Shown in pieces: positions 8,357-15,312 of a stretch of DNA of 34,249 nt. The stretch's first letter is position 1; each line of letters begins with the position of its first letter. A program made the position numbers and the translations under genes. The notes beneath the pieces were generated by a model. The model was given only the letters and a program-made list of their open reading frames with translations. It was not told the origin of the DNA and ran no database searches. This stretch comes from LMUY01 sp964245075 (GTDB taxonomy: Bacteria > Pseudomonadota > Alphaproteobacteria > Acetobacterales > Acetobacteraceae). The DNA lies in contig CAXTLC010000051.1 in the NCBI GenBank assembly GCA_964245075.1, positions 1-34,249 of the forward strand, in the 5' to 3' direction.

Positions 8357-8767
8357 GTGGGATCGCCGTTCCGCACCGCCGCCGCAGCCATGACGCTCGC
8401 CTTCGCCCTCGGCGGCTGCCAAACCACGTTTGACCTGGTGGGCGTGGCAGTGCCGCTTTCCGCCCACGAGTCCCGGCAGTATAACGGCAGTTACCAGGGC
8501 AGCGTCAGGCAGGTGTTTGCCAAAGGCCCTGGCTGCCCGACCGAAAACGCCGAGCGCGTCCTCATGGTGGGCGACGGTGTACTCTGGTACGCCTACACTC
8601 CAGTGGTGTTCTTCGCCTCGCCCATCGATTACGACGGCAAGGTCGACTCGGTGTCTGGCAACACGCACATGACGGGCCAGGTCACCGGCAACCACTTGGA
8701 CGCGACAGTCGAGTCGCCCCTTTGCAAAACCCAGCTTTCCATGGATTTCGTCTACAACCACTCGTAA
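8357..8767 (+). CDS. small predicted lipoprotein
   Basis: A 136-residue protein starting with GTG at 8357, preceded by AAGGAG at 8342-8347 (nine bases of spacing). The N-terminus VGSPFRTAAAAMTLAFALGGC is a lipoprotein signal peptide with an L-G-G-C lipobox (Cys 21), so the mature protein should be lipid-anchored in the envelope. The mature part has paired cysteines (GPGCPT and PLCKTQ) and a beta-rich look (SGNTHMTGQVTGNHLDATVESPLC), with no domain I can name. An internal ATG (8390) would leave too short a signal, and longer upstream frames have no ribosome site. It ends ten bases from the convergent dgt gene. Confidence 0.7.
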   Translation: MGSPFRTAAAAMTLAFALGGCQTTFDLVGVAVPLSAHESRQYNGSYQGSVRQVFAKGPGCPTENAERVLMVGDGVLWYAYTPVVFFASPIDYDGKVDSVSGNTHMTGQVTGNHLDATVESPLCKTQLSMDFVYNHS

Positions 8768-8777
8768 GCCGCCTCCG

Positions 8778-9926
8778 TCACCCAGGGACGGACAGGTCGG
8801 TCAGCCGGCGGTGCTCCTCCACTGCTGAACGGTCTGTCATGCCCGCCACGTAGTCCGCCACTGTCAGCGCGGCCCGATGCGGGTCCCCTTCGCCCGCCCG
8901 GCCGCGCCACTCGTCCGGCAGCGTGGACACGTCCCCTAGCAACAGCGAGAACAGGTGCTCGGTCAGCCGCCGCGCCTTGGCAGTCATGCGGTTCACCCGC
9001 CAGTGCCGGTACATGTGGGCGCGCAGGAACTCCTTGATCGCCTGGTTCGCATCGCCCATCGCCGGGCTGAAACCCACGACCGGCGCGCTGGCCTGGCGGA
9101 CGGCGGCGCCGTCGGCCAAGTGCAGCGCCGAAAGTCGCCGCCGGCTTTCGGCGGCCAGGTCGCTCACCAACTGGTTGATAACCCGGCGGATCGTCTCGTG
9201 CCGCAACCGGGCCGGCGGCACGTCCAAACTGGCAATGCGGGCCTGGCGCAACGCCTCTCCCACCAGCGGCAGATGGCTGATCTCCTCCGGCCCGAATAGC
9301 CCGGCGCGCATGCCGTCATCCAGGTCGTGGCTGTGATAGGCGATGTCGTCCGCGGCGGCCGCCACCTGCGCTTCCACCCCGGGCTGGCTGTGCAGGTCCA
9401 AAGGATGGATGCCATCGTATTCGGCGATGTAGGGCGGCGGGTTGAGGAGCGGCCCGTTATGCTTGGCCAGGCCTTCCAGCGTTTCCCAGGTCAGGTTCAG
9501 CCCATCAAACGCGGCGTAGCGGCTTTCCAGCAAGGTCACGATCCGCATCGCCTGCGCGTTGTGGTCGAACCCGCCCCAAGGCTTCATGCCGCGGTTCAGA
9601 CCCTCCTCCCCTGCATGGCCGAACGGCGGGTGGCCCAGGTCATGGGCGAGCGCCAGCGCTTCCGTCAGGTCTTCGTCCACCGCAAGCTCTCGCGCGATGG
9701 AACGGGCAATCTGCGCCACCTCGATGGTATGGGTCAGCCGGGTGCGGAAGAAATCGCCCTCGTGGTTGACGAAAACCTGGGTCTTGTATTGCAACTTGCG
9801 GAACGCCGAGGAGTGGATGATCCGGTCCCGGTCGCGCTGCCAAGGGGAGCGCGTGGGGGCTTCCGGCTCCGGATGCAGCCGCCCACGGGCGGTCTCGGTC
9901 CGGACGGCGTAGGATGCGAGGGCCAT
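8778..9926 (-). CDS. dgt: deoxyguanosinetriphosphate triphosphohydrolase-like protein (HD domain)
   Basis: A 382-residue HD-superfamily enzyme. The first metal-binding His is H66 in RTRLTHTIEVAQI, and the HD doublet is at 95-96 in ALAHDLGHPPFGHAGE; both are intact. The N-terminal arginine-rich segment RDRDRIIHSSAFRKLQYKTQVF is typical of the bacterial Dgt type-2 subfamily (about 380-400 residues), which removes tripolyphosphate from dNTPs and helps keep dNTP pools balanced. Later DDIAYHSHDLDDG supplies a further conserved Asp. It is divergent from erpA (67-base gap), a neighbourhood I recall from many alphaproteobacteria, where argS and a SPOR gene usually follow dgt; here those two lie about 5 kb away. 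Confidence 0.92.
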   Translation of the reverse strand: MALASYAVRTETARGRLHPEPEAPTRSPWQRDRDRIIHSSAFRKLQYKTQVFVNHEGDFFRTRLTHTIEVAQIARSIARELAVDEDLTEALALAHDLGHPPFGHAGEEGLNRGMKPWGGFDHNAQAMRIVTLLESRYAAFDGLNLTWETLEGLAKHNGPLLNPPPYIAEYDGIHPLDLHSQPGVEAQVAAAADDIAYHSHDLDDGMRAGLFGPEEISHLPLVGEALRQARIASLDVPPARLRHETIRRVINQLVSDLAAESRRRLSALHLADGAAVRQASAPVVGFSPAMGDANQAIKEFLRAHMYRHWRVNRMTAKARRLTEHLFSLLLGDVSTLPDEWRGRAGEGDPHRAALTVADYVAGMTDRSAVEEHRRLTDLSVPG

Positions 9927-9993
9927 GGCGTCCGGCGTAGCACCGGGGTTCCCGCCTCTTCAATCGCCGCGCGGCCTGGCCTATGTTCATGTC

Positions 9994-10326
9994 ATGGAAC
10001 AAGCATTCGCCGTCAGCCCGCGCGCCGCCGAGCAGATCGCTGCCATCGTGGCCGCCCAGCCCCGCCCAGCCGCGCTGCGCGTGGCAGTGCTCGCCGGCGG
10101 ATGCAGTGGCTTTCAGTATAAGTTTGAACTGGACGAGACCATCCAGCCGGACGACCTGGTGGTGCAGTCCGGCCCTGCCCGCGTCGTGGTGGATCCGGCC
10201 AGCCTGGACCTGCTTGCCGGGGCGCAGCTCGATTACACGGACGAACTGATGGGCAGTCACTTTACCGTGCGCAACCCGAACGCCACCAGTGCCTGCGGCT
10301 GTGGGACCAGTTTTGCGGTGGACTGA
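9994..10326 (+). CDS. erpA: iron-sulfur cluster insertion protein ErpA (A-type carrier)
   Basis: A 110-residue A-type carrier that accepts Fe-S clusters from the assembly scaffold and passes them to apo-enzymes. The three conserved cysteines are present: C37 in the GGCSGFQY motif and C101 and C103 in SACGCGTSF. The length is normal. The ATG at 9994 was chosen because the family starts a few residues before the VSPRAAEQI helix; an upstream ATG at 9925 would lie in the dgt promoter region. ErpA and IscA are hard to separate by sequence; the neighbourhood (divergent dgt, downstream xth) favours ErpA. The gene ends 21 bases before xth, so the two are probably co-transcribed. Confidence 0.9.
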   Translation: MEQAFAVSPRAAEQIAAIVAAQPRPAALRVAVLAGGCSGFQYKFELDETIQPDDLVVQSGPARVVVDPASLDLLAGAQLDYTDELMGSHFTVRNPNATSACGCGTSFAVD

Positions 10327-10347
10327 TTTCCACGCCGGACGATCGCT

Positions 10348-11121
10348 GTGAGAGTCGCCACCTGGAACGTCAATTCGGTCCGTATCCGAGAACCGCACGT
10401 TTGCCGTTGGCTGCAACGCGCCGAGCCGGACGTCTTGCTGTTGCAGGAAATCAAATGTGAGCAACCCGCCTTCCCGGCCGACGCGTTCAAGGCGGTGGGT
10501 TACGACAGCGTGGTCGCCGGGCAGAAATCCTACAACGGCGTAGCCGTTCTGAGCCGGCTGCCGATGGCGGTCCGCCACATTGCCCTTCCCGGCTTGCCCC
10601 GCGATGACGCCCAAGCCCGCTACCTCGAAATCCAGGTGGCCGGGGTGGTGGTCGGCAACCTTTACCTCCCAAACGGCAATTCCGGCGGCGAGGCAGGCTA
10701 CGCCTACAAGCTCGCTTGGATGGACCGGCTGGTCGACCGGGCGGAAGCCCTTCTGGCTGAGCAAACGCCGTTCATGCTGGCCGGCGATTACAACGTCTGC
10801 CCGGCAGACGAGGATTTCACCCCTGGCACCCTACCCCTGGATGACGCGCTGGTGCGGCCGGAGACCCGGGCGCGCTTCCGCCGCATGCTGTGGGCTGGGC
10901 TGACGGACGCAGTGCGGGTCACCACGCCATCTGGCCCGGCCTGGACATTCTGGGATTATCAGGGTGGCGCCTGGCAGCGGGACCGTGGCTTGCGGATCGA
11001 CCACGCCCTGCTTTCCCCGGAGTTGGCCGACCGTCTCGCCTCTGCCGCCCCTGACCGCCACGTCCGCGGCGAGGAGCAGCCTTCCGACCACGTCCCCGTA
11101 CTCGTCACCCTGGACGACTAG
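10348..11121 (+). CDS. xth: exodeoxyribonuclease III
   Basis: A 257-residue AP endonuclease/3'-exonuclease of the exonuclease-endonuclease-phosphatase fold, acting in base-excision repair. It starts with GTG (VRVATWNVNSVRIR). Catalytic blocks in order: N7 of WNVNS, the metal-binding Glu in LLLQEIKCE (about 34), YLPNGN (about 108-113), the GDYNVCP Asp/Asn pair (near 146-148), FWDYQGGAWQRDRGLRIDH, and the terminal catalytic His in SDHVPV. All are intact and the length is normal. It probably forms a two-gene unit with erpA. Confidence 0.93.
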   Translation: MRVATWNVNSVRIREPHVCRWLQRAEPDVLLLQEIKCEQPAFPADAFKAVGYDSVVAGQKSYNGVAVLSRLPMAVRHIALPGLPRDDAQARYLEIQVAGVVVGNLYLPNGNSGGEAGYAYKLAWMDRLVDRAEALLAEQTPFMLAGDYNVCPADEDFTPGTLPLDDALVRPETRARFRRMLWAGLTDAVRVTTPSGPAWTFWDYQGGAWQRDRGLRIDHALLSPELADRLASAAPDRHVRGEEQPSDHVPVLVTLDD

Positions 11122-11238
11122 CCTCCGCACCGCCGGCGCCTTCCTTAAAAACCTTCTCGTTCTAGGTGAGAGCCAGCGTCACCCAGCAATCCCGAAACAT
11201 CTTTGCCACCCCTGCCCCATCCGGTGTAGGCGGCGTCC

Positions 11239-12003
11239 GTGCTCACCGTCCGAACCTGCCTGCTACTCGTGTTCCTCCCGTTCCTCACCGCTGCCAGCCC
11301 TGCCGTCGCTGACAGGGACTGGTCCACGGCACAGAGTGCCCAGTGCGAGGCGGCGGCCCAAGCGGCGGAAGCGAAGTTCGGCCTCCCGCACGGCCTGCTG
11401 GACAGCATTGCCAAGGCGGAAAGCGGCCGGCCAATCACTGGGCTGCGGGACGTTCGCGCCTGGCCGTGGACAATCGACGCCGACGGCCGTGGCCTGTTCC
11501 TGGACAGCAAGGCCGCCGCGATCGCCTGGGTGCAGGGCGCGCAGGCCCGCGGGGCGCGCTTCATCGACGTCGGCTGCCTGCAAGTAGACCTTCCAATGCA
11601 TCCCGGGGCATTCGGCTCGCTGGATGAGGCGTTCGACCCGGCGGCCAACGCCGACTACGCCGCGCGTTACCTGCGCTCCCTCTACACGGAAGCGCATGGC
11701 GACTGGAACGTGGCCGTGGGCCTCTACCATTCCCACACCCCGGATCTGGCGGCGGAGTACCGCAACCGGGTCGCCGCGGTCGGCGCTGGCATCATCACGG
11801 GCATCGGCGGGCCGGAACCGCTTTACGTCCGGGCGATCCGGGCCGGCACCCTGCATTTGGCGCTGGCGGGCGGCGGCATGCTGATGATCAACGTCCGCCG
11901 GCAACCTGCTGCCCGGCCGCGGCACATGTCGCCATGCCGGGTCGCCGCCGTGCTTGGACCGCTCCTGGCGCGTAGCGTGCACGGCTGCGGCGCAAGGAGC
12001 TGA
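11239..12003 (+). CDS. secreted lytic transglycosylase (SLT domain)
   Basis: A 254-residue protein with a GTG start and a signal peptide (LTVRTCLLLVFLPFLTAA, likely cleavage near PAVA-D). The following domain is an SLT goose-lysozyme-like fold: the catalytic Glu is E61 in LLDSIAKAESGRP, followed by the WPWT block, AAAIAWVQGAQ, the GCLQVDLPMHPGAF segment (equivalent to the GLMQV/INLRHH motif), DPAANADYAARYLRSLY, and the GDWNVAVGLYHS repeat. It would cleave peptidoglycan in the periplasm, releasing 1,6-anhydro-muropeptides. The last 40 residues (after HLALAGGG) are rich in R and P and low in conservation. It stands alone, not in a secretion or conjugation cluster. Confidence 0.86.
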   Translation: MLTVRTCLLLVFLPFLTAASPAVADRDWSTAQSAQCEAAAQAAEAKFGLPHGLLDSIAKAESGRPITGLRDVRAWPWTIDADGRGLFLDSKAAAIAWVQGAQARGARFIDVGCLQVDLPMHPGAFGSLDEAFDPAANADYAARYLRSLYTEAHGDWNVAVGLYHSHTPDLAAEYRNRVAAVGAGIITGIGGPEPLYVRAIRAGTLHLALAGGGMLMINVRRQPAARPRHMSPCRVAAVLGPLLARSVHGCGARS

Positions 12004-12246
12004 TCCGCGTTTGTCGCCCAACTGTCATCGAACCAATCGCATGGCTGGAACGATCCCGACGCGACACAGCGCATGATGCCGCATCCCCTCGCCGCCCCGC
12101 CGCCTTCTACTGGAACTGCCGGCGTTCCGGGTACATGTCTGGTCGGAGCGATCCGGCTACGTGTCCCACGGCGCGGTGGTTGAAAGCTACCCAGGACCGT
12201 TCCCTTTCACGCTGGACAAAGGTTCCCCGGCCAGAGTTGAGACGGG
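12004..12246. other. intergenic, possible coding remnant
   Basis: No start codon with a ribosome site was found. On the plus strand from about 12106 to 12250 one frame reads LLLELPAFRVHVWSERSG and continues open with a G/C-biased third codon position, suggesting the tail of a once-coding sequence. I recognise no family. The convergent SnoaL-type gene ends at 12247. Confidence 0.3.
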
Positions 12247-13281
12247 CTACCGGTTTTTCTGTCTTCCGGCGATGATCTGGGCGATTGCCGCCACCTCGTC
12301 ATAGATCCGGAACTCCCGCAACACCTTGTCGTCGCGCAGTTCGAAATGCGTGGCGCCTAGGATACTAACCGGCGTGCGGGTCACCGGCCCGTAGGTTGGA
12401 ACGCCCGAATAGGTGCCGCGCAGCACCCAGATGGCCGCGATCCGCAGGCCAAGCTCGGGCGACTCCTGCACCACGATGTCGCGCACCTCGATCTTCGCGT
12501 CGGGAAAGGTGGCCAGCAGGTTAATGATCTCGACCTTGTAGGCGTCCAGGCTCTGGACCCGGCGTAGCCGGACCGTGTTGCACACCACGCCCTCATGGCA
12601 ATACCGGCCCGCAAGGTCGAAGCGGCGCTGGTTCCAGATCGTTTCGAACATGTCGAGGATCATTCGGCAGGCGTCTTCGTGCTGCGCCGGGCGCTCGCCG
12701 GACACCCCCGAAGCGACGGGATCGCTGACCCGGCCGGCAAAGGCGCCGGTGTCCGGCCCGGGGCATAGCGCCTGGCCGGTCACTGGACTGGCCGCGGCCA
12801 GGTCGGCAGCGACCTGGAAGGGATCAAGCCCCAGATGCTGCAACACGGCGAACTCGTCGCGGACCAGCCACTCCTCGACAATCTTGTTGTCCTGCACCAG
12901 GCAATGGGCGACGGTGCGAGACATCCAATCCCGGCCCGTTGGCGGGCCGTAGGTCCAGAAGCCCGTATGGGTTCCCGTCTTCAGTATCCGGTGCGAGCTG
13001 ATGAAGCCGTTCGGCCCCCGCTGTTCCCAGATCACGTCCTCGCCATGGCCACCACCGCTGTTTGGGAAGGCGGCGAATTTCTGCACCGAGTTGGAGATGA
13101 CGCTGTCGAAGTCGTAGGTTTCCCCATAAGCGGAGTGGACACGCACGTCCGGCCCGTAGTGTTCGGACAAACGGCCGATTCCGCGCTCGACCCAGATCAC
13201 GTCCGTCCAGCTCAGGATGTAATCCCGGGGGTCACGATAAGGCGCGTAAGCTTCAGGGCGGAGTGGGGGCACGACGGGCAT
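12247..13281 (-). CDS. tandem SnoaL-like (NTF2-fold) domain protein
   Basis: A 344-residue protein made of two NTF2/SnoaL-like halves. The first (about 1-150) contains WTDVIWVERGIGRLSEHYG, then VHSAYGETYDFDSVIS and DNKIVEEWLVRDE. The second (about 200-340) contains ILDMFETIWNQRRFDLAGRYCHEGVVCN, LDAYKVEIINLLATFPDAKIEVRDIVVQ, and DDKVLREFRIYDEVAAIAQI. Such domains include polyketide cyclases and small-molecule isomerases or dehydratases, and many have no known substrate. The ATG at 13281 has AGGTGA upstream. A MarR regulator gene sits 80 bases upstream on the same strand, so this protein may act on, or be induced by, a small aromatic or phenolic compound; that is inference. Confidence 0.82.
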   Translation of the reverse strand: MPVVPPLRPEAYAPYRDPRDYILSWTDVIWVERGIGRLSEHYGPDVRVHSAYGETYDFDSVISNSVQKFAAFPNSGGGHGEDVIWEQRGPNGFISSHRILKTGTHTGFWTYGPPTGRDWMSRTVAHCLVQDNKIVEEWLVRDEFAVLQHLGLDPFQVAADLAAASPVTGQALCPGPDTGAFAGRVSDPVASGVSGERPAQHEDACRMILDMFETIWNQRRFDLAGRYCHEGVVCNTVRLRRVQSLDAYKVEIINLLATFPDAKIEVRDIVVQESPELGLRIAAIWVLRGTYSGVPTYGPVTRTPVSILGATHFELRDDKVLREFRIYDEVAAIAQIIAGRQKNR

Positions 13282-13361
13282 CAGTTCACCTGCAAGGGTC
13301 TGTATACATCGACGACCCAACTCCGGCCGCGCTTCAACGCGGCAAAGCCTGGGAGGGGCCG

Positions 13362-13817
13362 CTAGGGATTGAGCGATCGTTCCAACGACGAGATCATCGA
13401 TTGGAGCAAGCTCCGGGCCTTTACGCAGTCCTCGTCAGATAGATCGGCCAGCGCTTCGGCGTTCAAGCTCTCGATCGCCTTCCTGATTGCTACCACCTTG
13501 CCGCGAGTCGCTGGCGTGAGGGAAAAAAGAAAGCTGCGCTTGTCATATGGATCGGGCTGACGCTCGATAATTCCGTCCCGTTCCATCCGGCCCAGTGTCG
13601 CGGCCATGGTCGGCTGCTCGATCGCCGCGTGCTTGATCAGGTCCTTCTGAGACATCGCTTCGCCCGCCATAAGTGACGTGAGCACTGGAAGGTGCCCGGA
13701 AGACAGGCCGAGCGGCTCCAGCCTGCGATCAGCCAACTGCCTCAGCAGCCTTGCTGACCGGTTCGTCAACTCTCCCAGCGACGGCCCATTTGCCACTATA
13801 TAGCTTGCTATTGACAC
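13362..13817 (-). CDS. MarR-family transcriptional regulator
   Basis: A 151-residue winged-helix regulator. The MarR core runs from GELTNRSARLLRQLADRRLEPLGLSSGHLPVL through the recognition region SQKDLIKHAAIEQPTMAATLGRMERDGIIERQPDP to the wing DKRSFLFSLT, with a C-terminal dimerisation helix. The only long start is GTG at 13817, which has no visible Shine-Dalgarno and lies inside a palindrome; a second in-frame GTG at 13796 (VANGPSLGE) is an alternative. The gene precedes the SnoaL-like gene on the same strand and is likely its regulator and operon partner. Confidence 0.87.
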   Translation of the reverse strand: MSIASYIVANGPSLGELTNRSARLLRQLADRRLEPLGLSSGHLPVLTSLMAGEAMSQKDLIKHAAIEQPTMAATLGRMERDGIIERQPDPYDKRSFLFSLTPATRGKVVAIRKAIESLNAEALADLSDEDCVKARSLLQSMISSLERSLNP

Positions 13818-13826
13818 ATATTGTGT
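13801..13826. promoter_or_regulatory. twin palindromes at the MarR gene start (candidate operator)
   Basis: Two perfect inverted repeats sit side by side: TAGC-TT-GCTA at 13801-13810 and ACACA-TAT-TGTGT at 13814-13826. They cover the proposed GTG start (13817-13815) of the MarR gene. MarR dimers bind short palindromes of this size, commonly overlapping their own promoters, so autoregulation is likely. The overlap with the start codon also suggests a leaderless message or that the true start is the later GTG at 13796. Confidence 0.5.
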
Positions 13827-14101
13827 GCTATGCGGCGGTCACGGCCATGGTGGACAGCGTAATTTTCCATGATTCCGGAAAACAACGCGTATGCTTGCGA
13901 TCTCAGGATGCAGCTCGCGCTACTTGCAAGCCTTTGTCGCCAAAGCCAGCGCAGGGGGCCAAGCCGCCGCTCACAGCGGCCTGCCAATTTGCCAATGCAA
14001 CACGAATCAGGAAGCTTGACACAATTCAGTGGCATTTCGTTTCCACAAACTCCGCAGCGACCGGATTGCACGTCCCTTGAACACCTGAAAGGATCGATCT
14101 C
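13827..14101. other. intergenic, AT-richer than neighbours
   Basis: No convincing gene was seen. The stretch is less GC-rich than the flanking genes and has no third-position bias in any frame. Its right end supplies the ribosome site AAAGGA (14088-14093) for the next gene. Confidence 0.4.
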
Positions 14102-14443
14102 TTGACCTCTCACACCACAGCAGTCTGTCGGCATGCTTCCGTCGAACGCCTGCGCAACGGCATGCGGCACGCCGCCGACCACGTTGTTGCCTGTGCCCAC
14201 ACCGCCCAGCGGCTTGGCGACACGGCGGAGTCCTACCGCATGAGCGCCGCCATGCTGGAAGACCAAGCTGACCATGCTGCCGCGCTGTTGTTCAGCCAGG
14301 CGGCTGAGATCTGCCGCGCCGTCGCTGTTTTCCAACAACTCATCGCGGAAACGCTTGAAGACATCGAAAGCAGAATGGACCTGCAAGGGTTCCCTAGCCC
14401 GCACCACGCCACGGACAGGTCTGGTACAGCTTGGCCTAGGTAA
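14102..14443 (+). CDS. hypothetical helical protein
   Basis: A 113-residue protein with a TTG start preceded by AAAGGA at 14088-14093 (eight bases of spacing). It looks fully helical, with many A, H, E and R residues (RLRNGMRHAADHVVACAHTAQ, then EDQADHAAALLFSQAAEICRAVAVFQQL). It has no signal peptide or membrane segment. Codon third positions are G/C-rich, supporting real coding. I recognise no family. It could be a small four-helix-type bundle protein; function unknown. Confidence 0.5.
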   Translation: MTSHTTAVCRHASVERLRNGMRHAADHVVACAHTAQRLGDTAESYRMSAAMLEDQADHAAALLFSQAAEICRAVAVFQQLIAETLEDIESRMDLQGFPSPHHATDRSGTAWPR

Positions 14444-14522
14444 GCAGACAGATCTCGGACATCTGCGGCGAAAAGGCCCGTTCCTGTTGCCTTGCCCTGC
14501 CGGGGCCTTGAACGAGAAAGCC

Positions 14523-14554
14523 AGCCGAAGCGGGTTTCCCGTCCTGCTTCGGCT
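14523..14554 (-). terminator. hairpin terminator after the SPOR-domain gene
   Basis: AGCCGAAGC (14523-14531) and GCTTCGGCT (14546-14554) form a perfect 9-bp stem, with part of the 14-base loop able to extend it. It begins 14 bases after the SPOR gene stop on the minus strand. On that strand the stem is followed by GGCTTTCT, a short pyrimidine-rich run, as in an intrinsic terminator. Confidence 0.55.
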
Positions 14555-14567
14555 CGGCAAAGGCCGC

Positions 14568-15311
14568 TCAGAAGTTCGCGACGGAGCAGCTCGCGCCTTT
14601 GGACTTGATTTGCCCGCAGAAGGCAGAGGCTTGCGCCGGGTCGGCGAACCCGCTCGTGCGAAGGCGGAATACCGTCCTGCCGTCCCGCTCCGCCCGTTGC
14701 ACGGCCGGGTGGTGGGATGCCAGCAGGCTCGGCATGCGCTTCAACAAGCGTTGCCATTCTGCCAGGGCTGCTTGCTCGCTGCTGACGGCAGCAAGTTGCA
14801 CTTCCGCCCCCGCAGCTTGCACCGCGCCGGTTTCGTGGGAGGCGGAAACGGCAGCGGAACGCTGCTCGGGCGTCTCGGCAGGAACCGGGGTAGCGGCTGG
14901 CGGCGCAAGGGCCGAAGCGGCCGGTGCCGCAGGCTGGCCCGGCGGCGTTTGCGCAGGCTGGTGCACCCCTTCGATCTGGGCGCGCAACGCAGCAAGCTGC
15001 GGCGCTTCTGGCGGCGGCGCCATCACTTCGGCCCCGGCAGCGCCTGGTCCGCCCATGATCTGCTCATCCGCGCCCGCTACCTGCATCCCGCCTGGATTAT
15101 CGGGCTTTACCCGGATTGGGCGGCTGTCGGCCTCAATCACCGGCACGGCATGCGGACGGTGACCTAGGAAGGAGAGGCCGCCGACGCCCAGCGCCACGGC
15201 GCCAACGATGCAGCTGCCGATGGCAGCCATCCCGAGCATCTGCGGGTCCAACCAGGCCCTGCGCCGTTGCGGGCGCCAGCTCTGCGTCGTTGCACTCAGG
15301 CGTTCGCTCAA
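14568..15311 (-). CDS. SPOR-domain cell-envelope protein
   Basis: A 247-residue protein with a short cytoplasmic N-terminus containing RRRAW, one transmembrane helix (about 24-46), a long low-complexity linker rich in P, A and Q (about 80-170), and a C-terminal SPOR domain (about 175-247) with LAEWQRLLKRMPSLLASHHPAV, FRLRTSGFADPAQASAFCGQIKSKGASC. SPOR domains bind denuded septal peptidoglycan, so a role at the division site is likely. The favoured start is TTG at 15311, one base after the argS stop and ten bases downstream of GAGGAG; a GTG at 15341 inside argS is the alternative. Coupling to argS is a common alphaproteobacterial arrangement as I recall it. Confidence 0.85.
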   Translation of the reverse strand: MSERLSATTQSWRPQRRRAWLDPQMLGMAAIGSCIVGAVALGVGGLSFLGHRPHAVPVIEADSRPIRVKPDNPGGMQVAGADEQIMGGPGAAGAEVMAPPPEAPQLAALRAQIEGVHQPAQTPPGQPAAPAASALAPPAATPVPAETPEQRSAAVSASHETGAVQAAGAEVQLAAVSSEQAALAEWQRLLKRMPSLLASHHPAVQRAERDGRTVFRLRTSGFADPAQASAFCGQIKSKGASCSVANF

Positions 15312-15312
15312 A

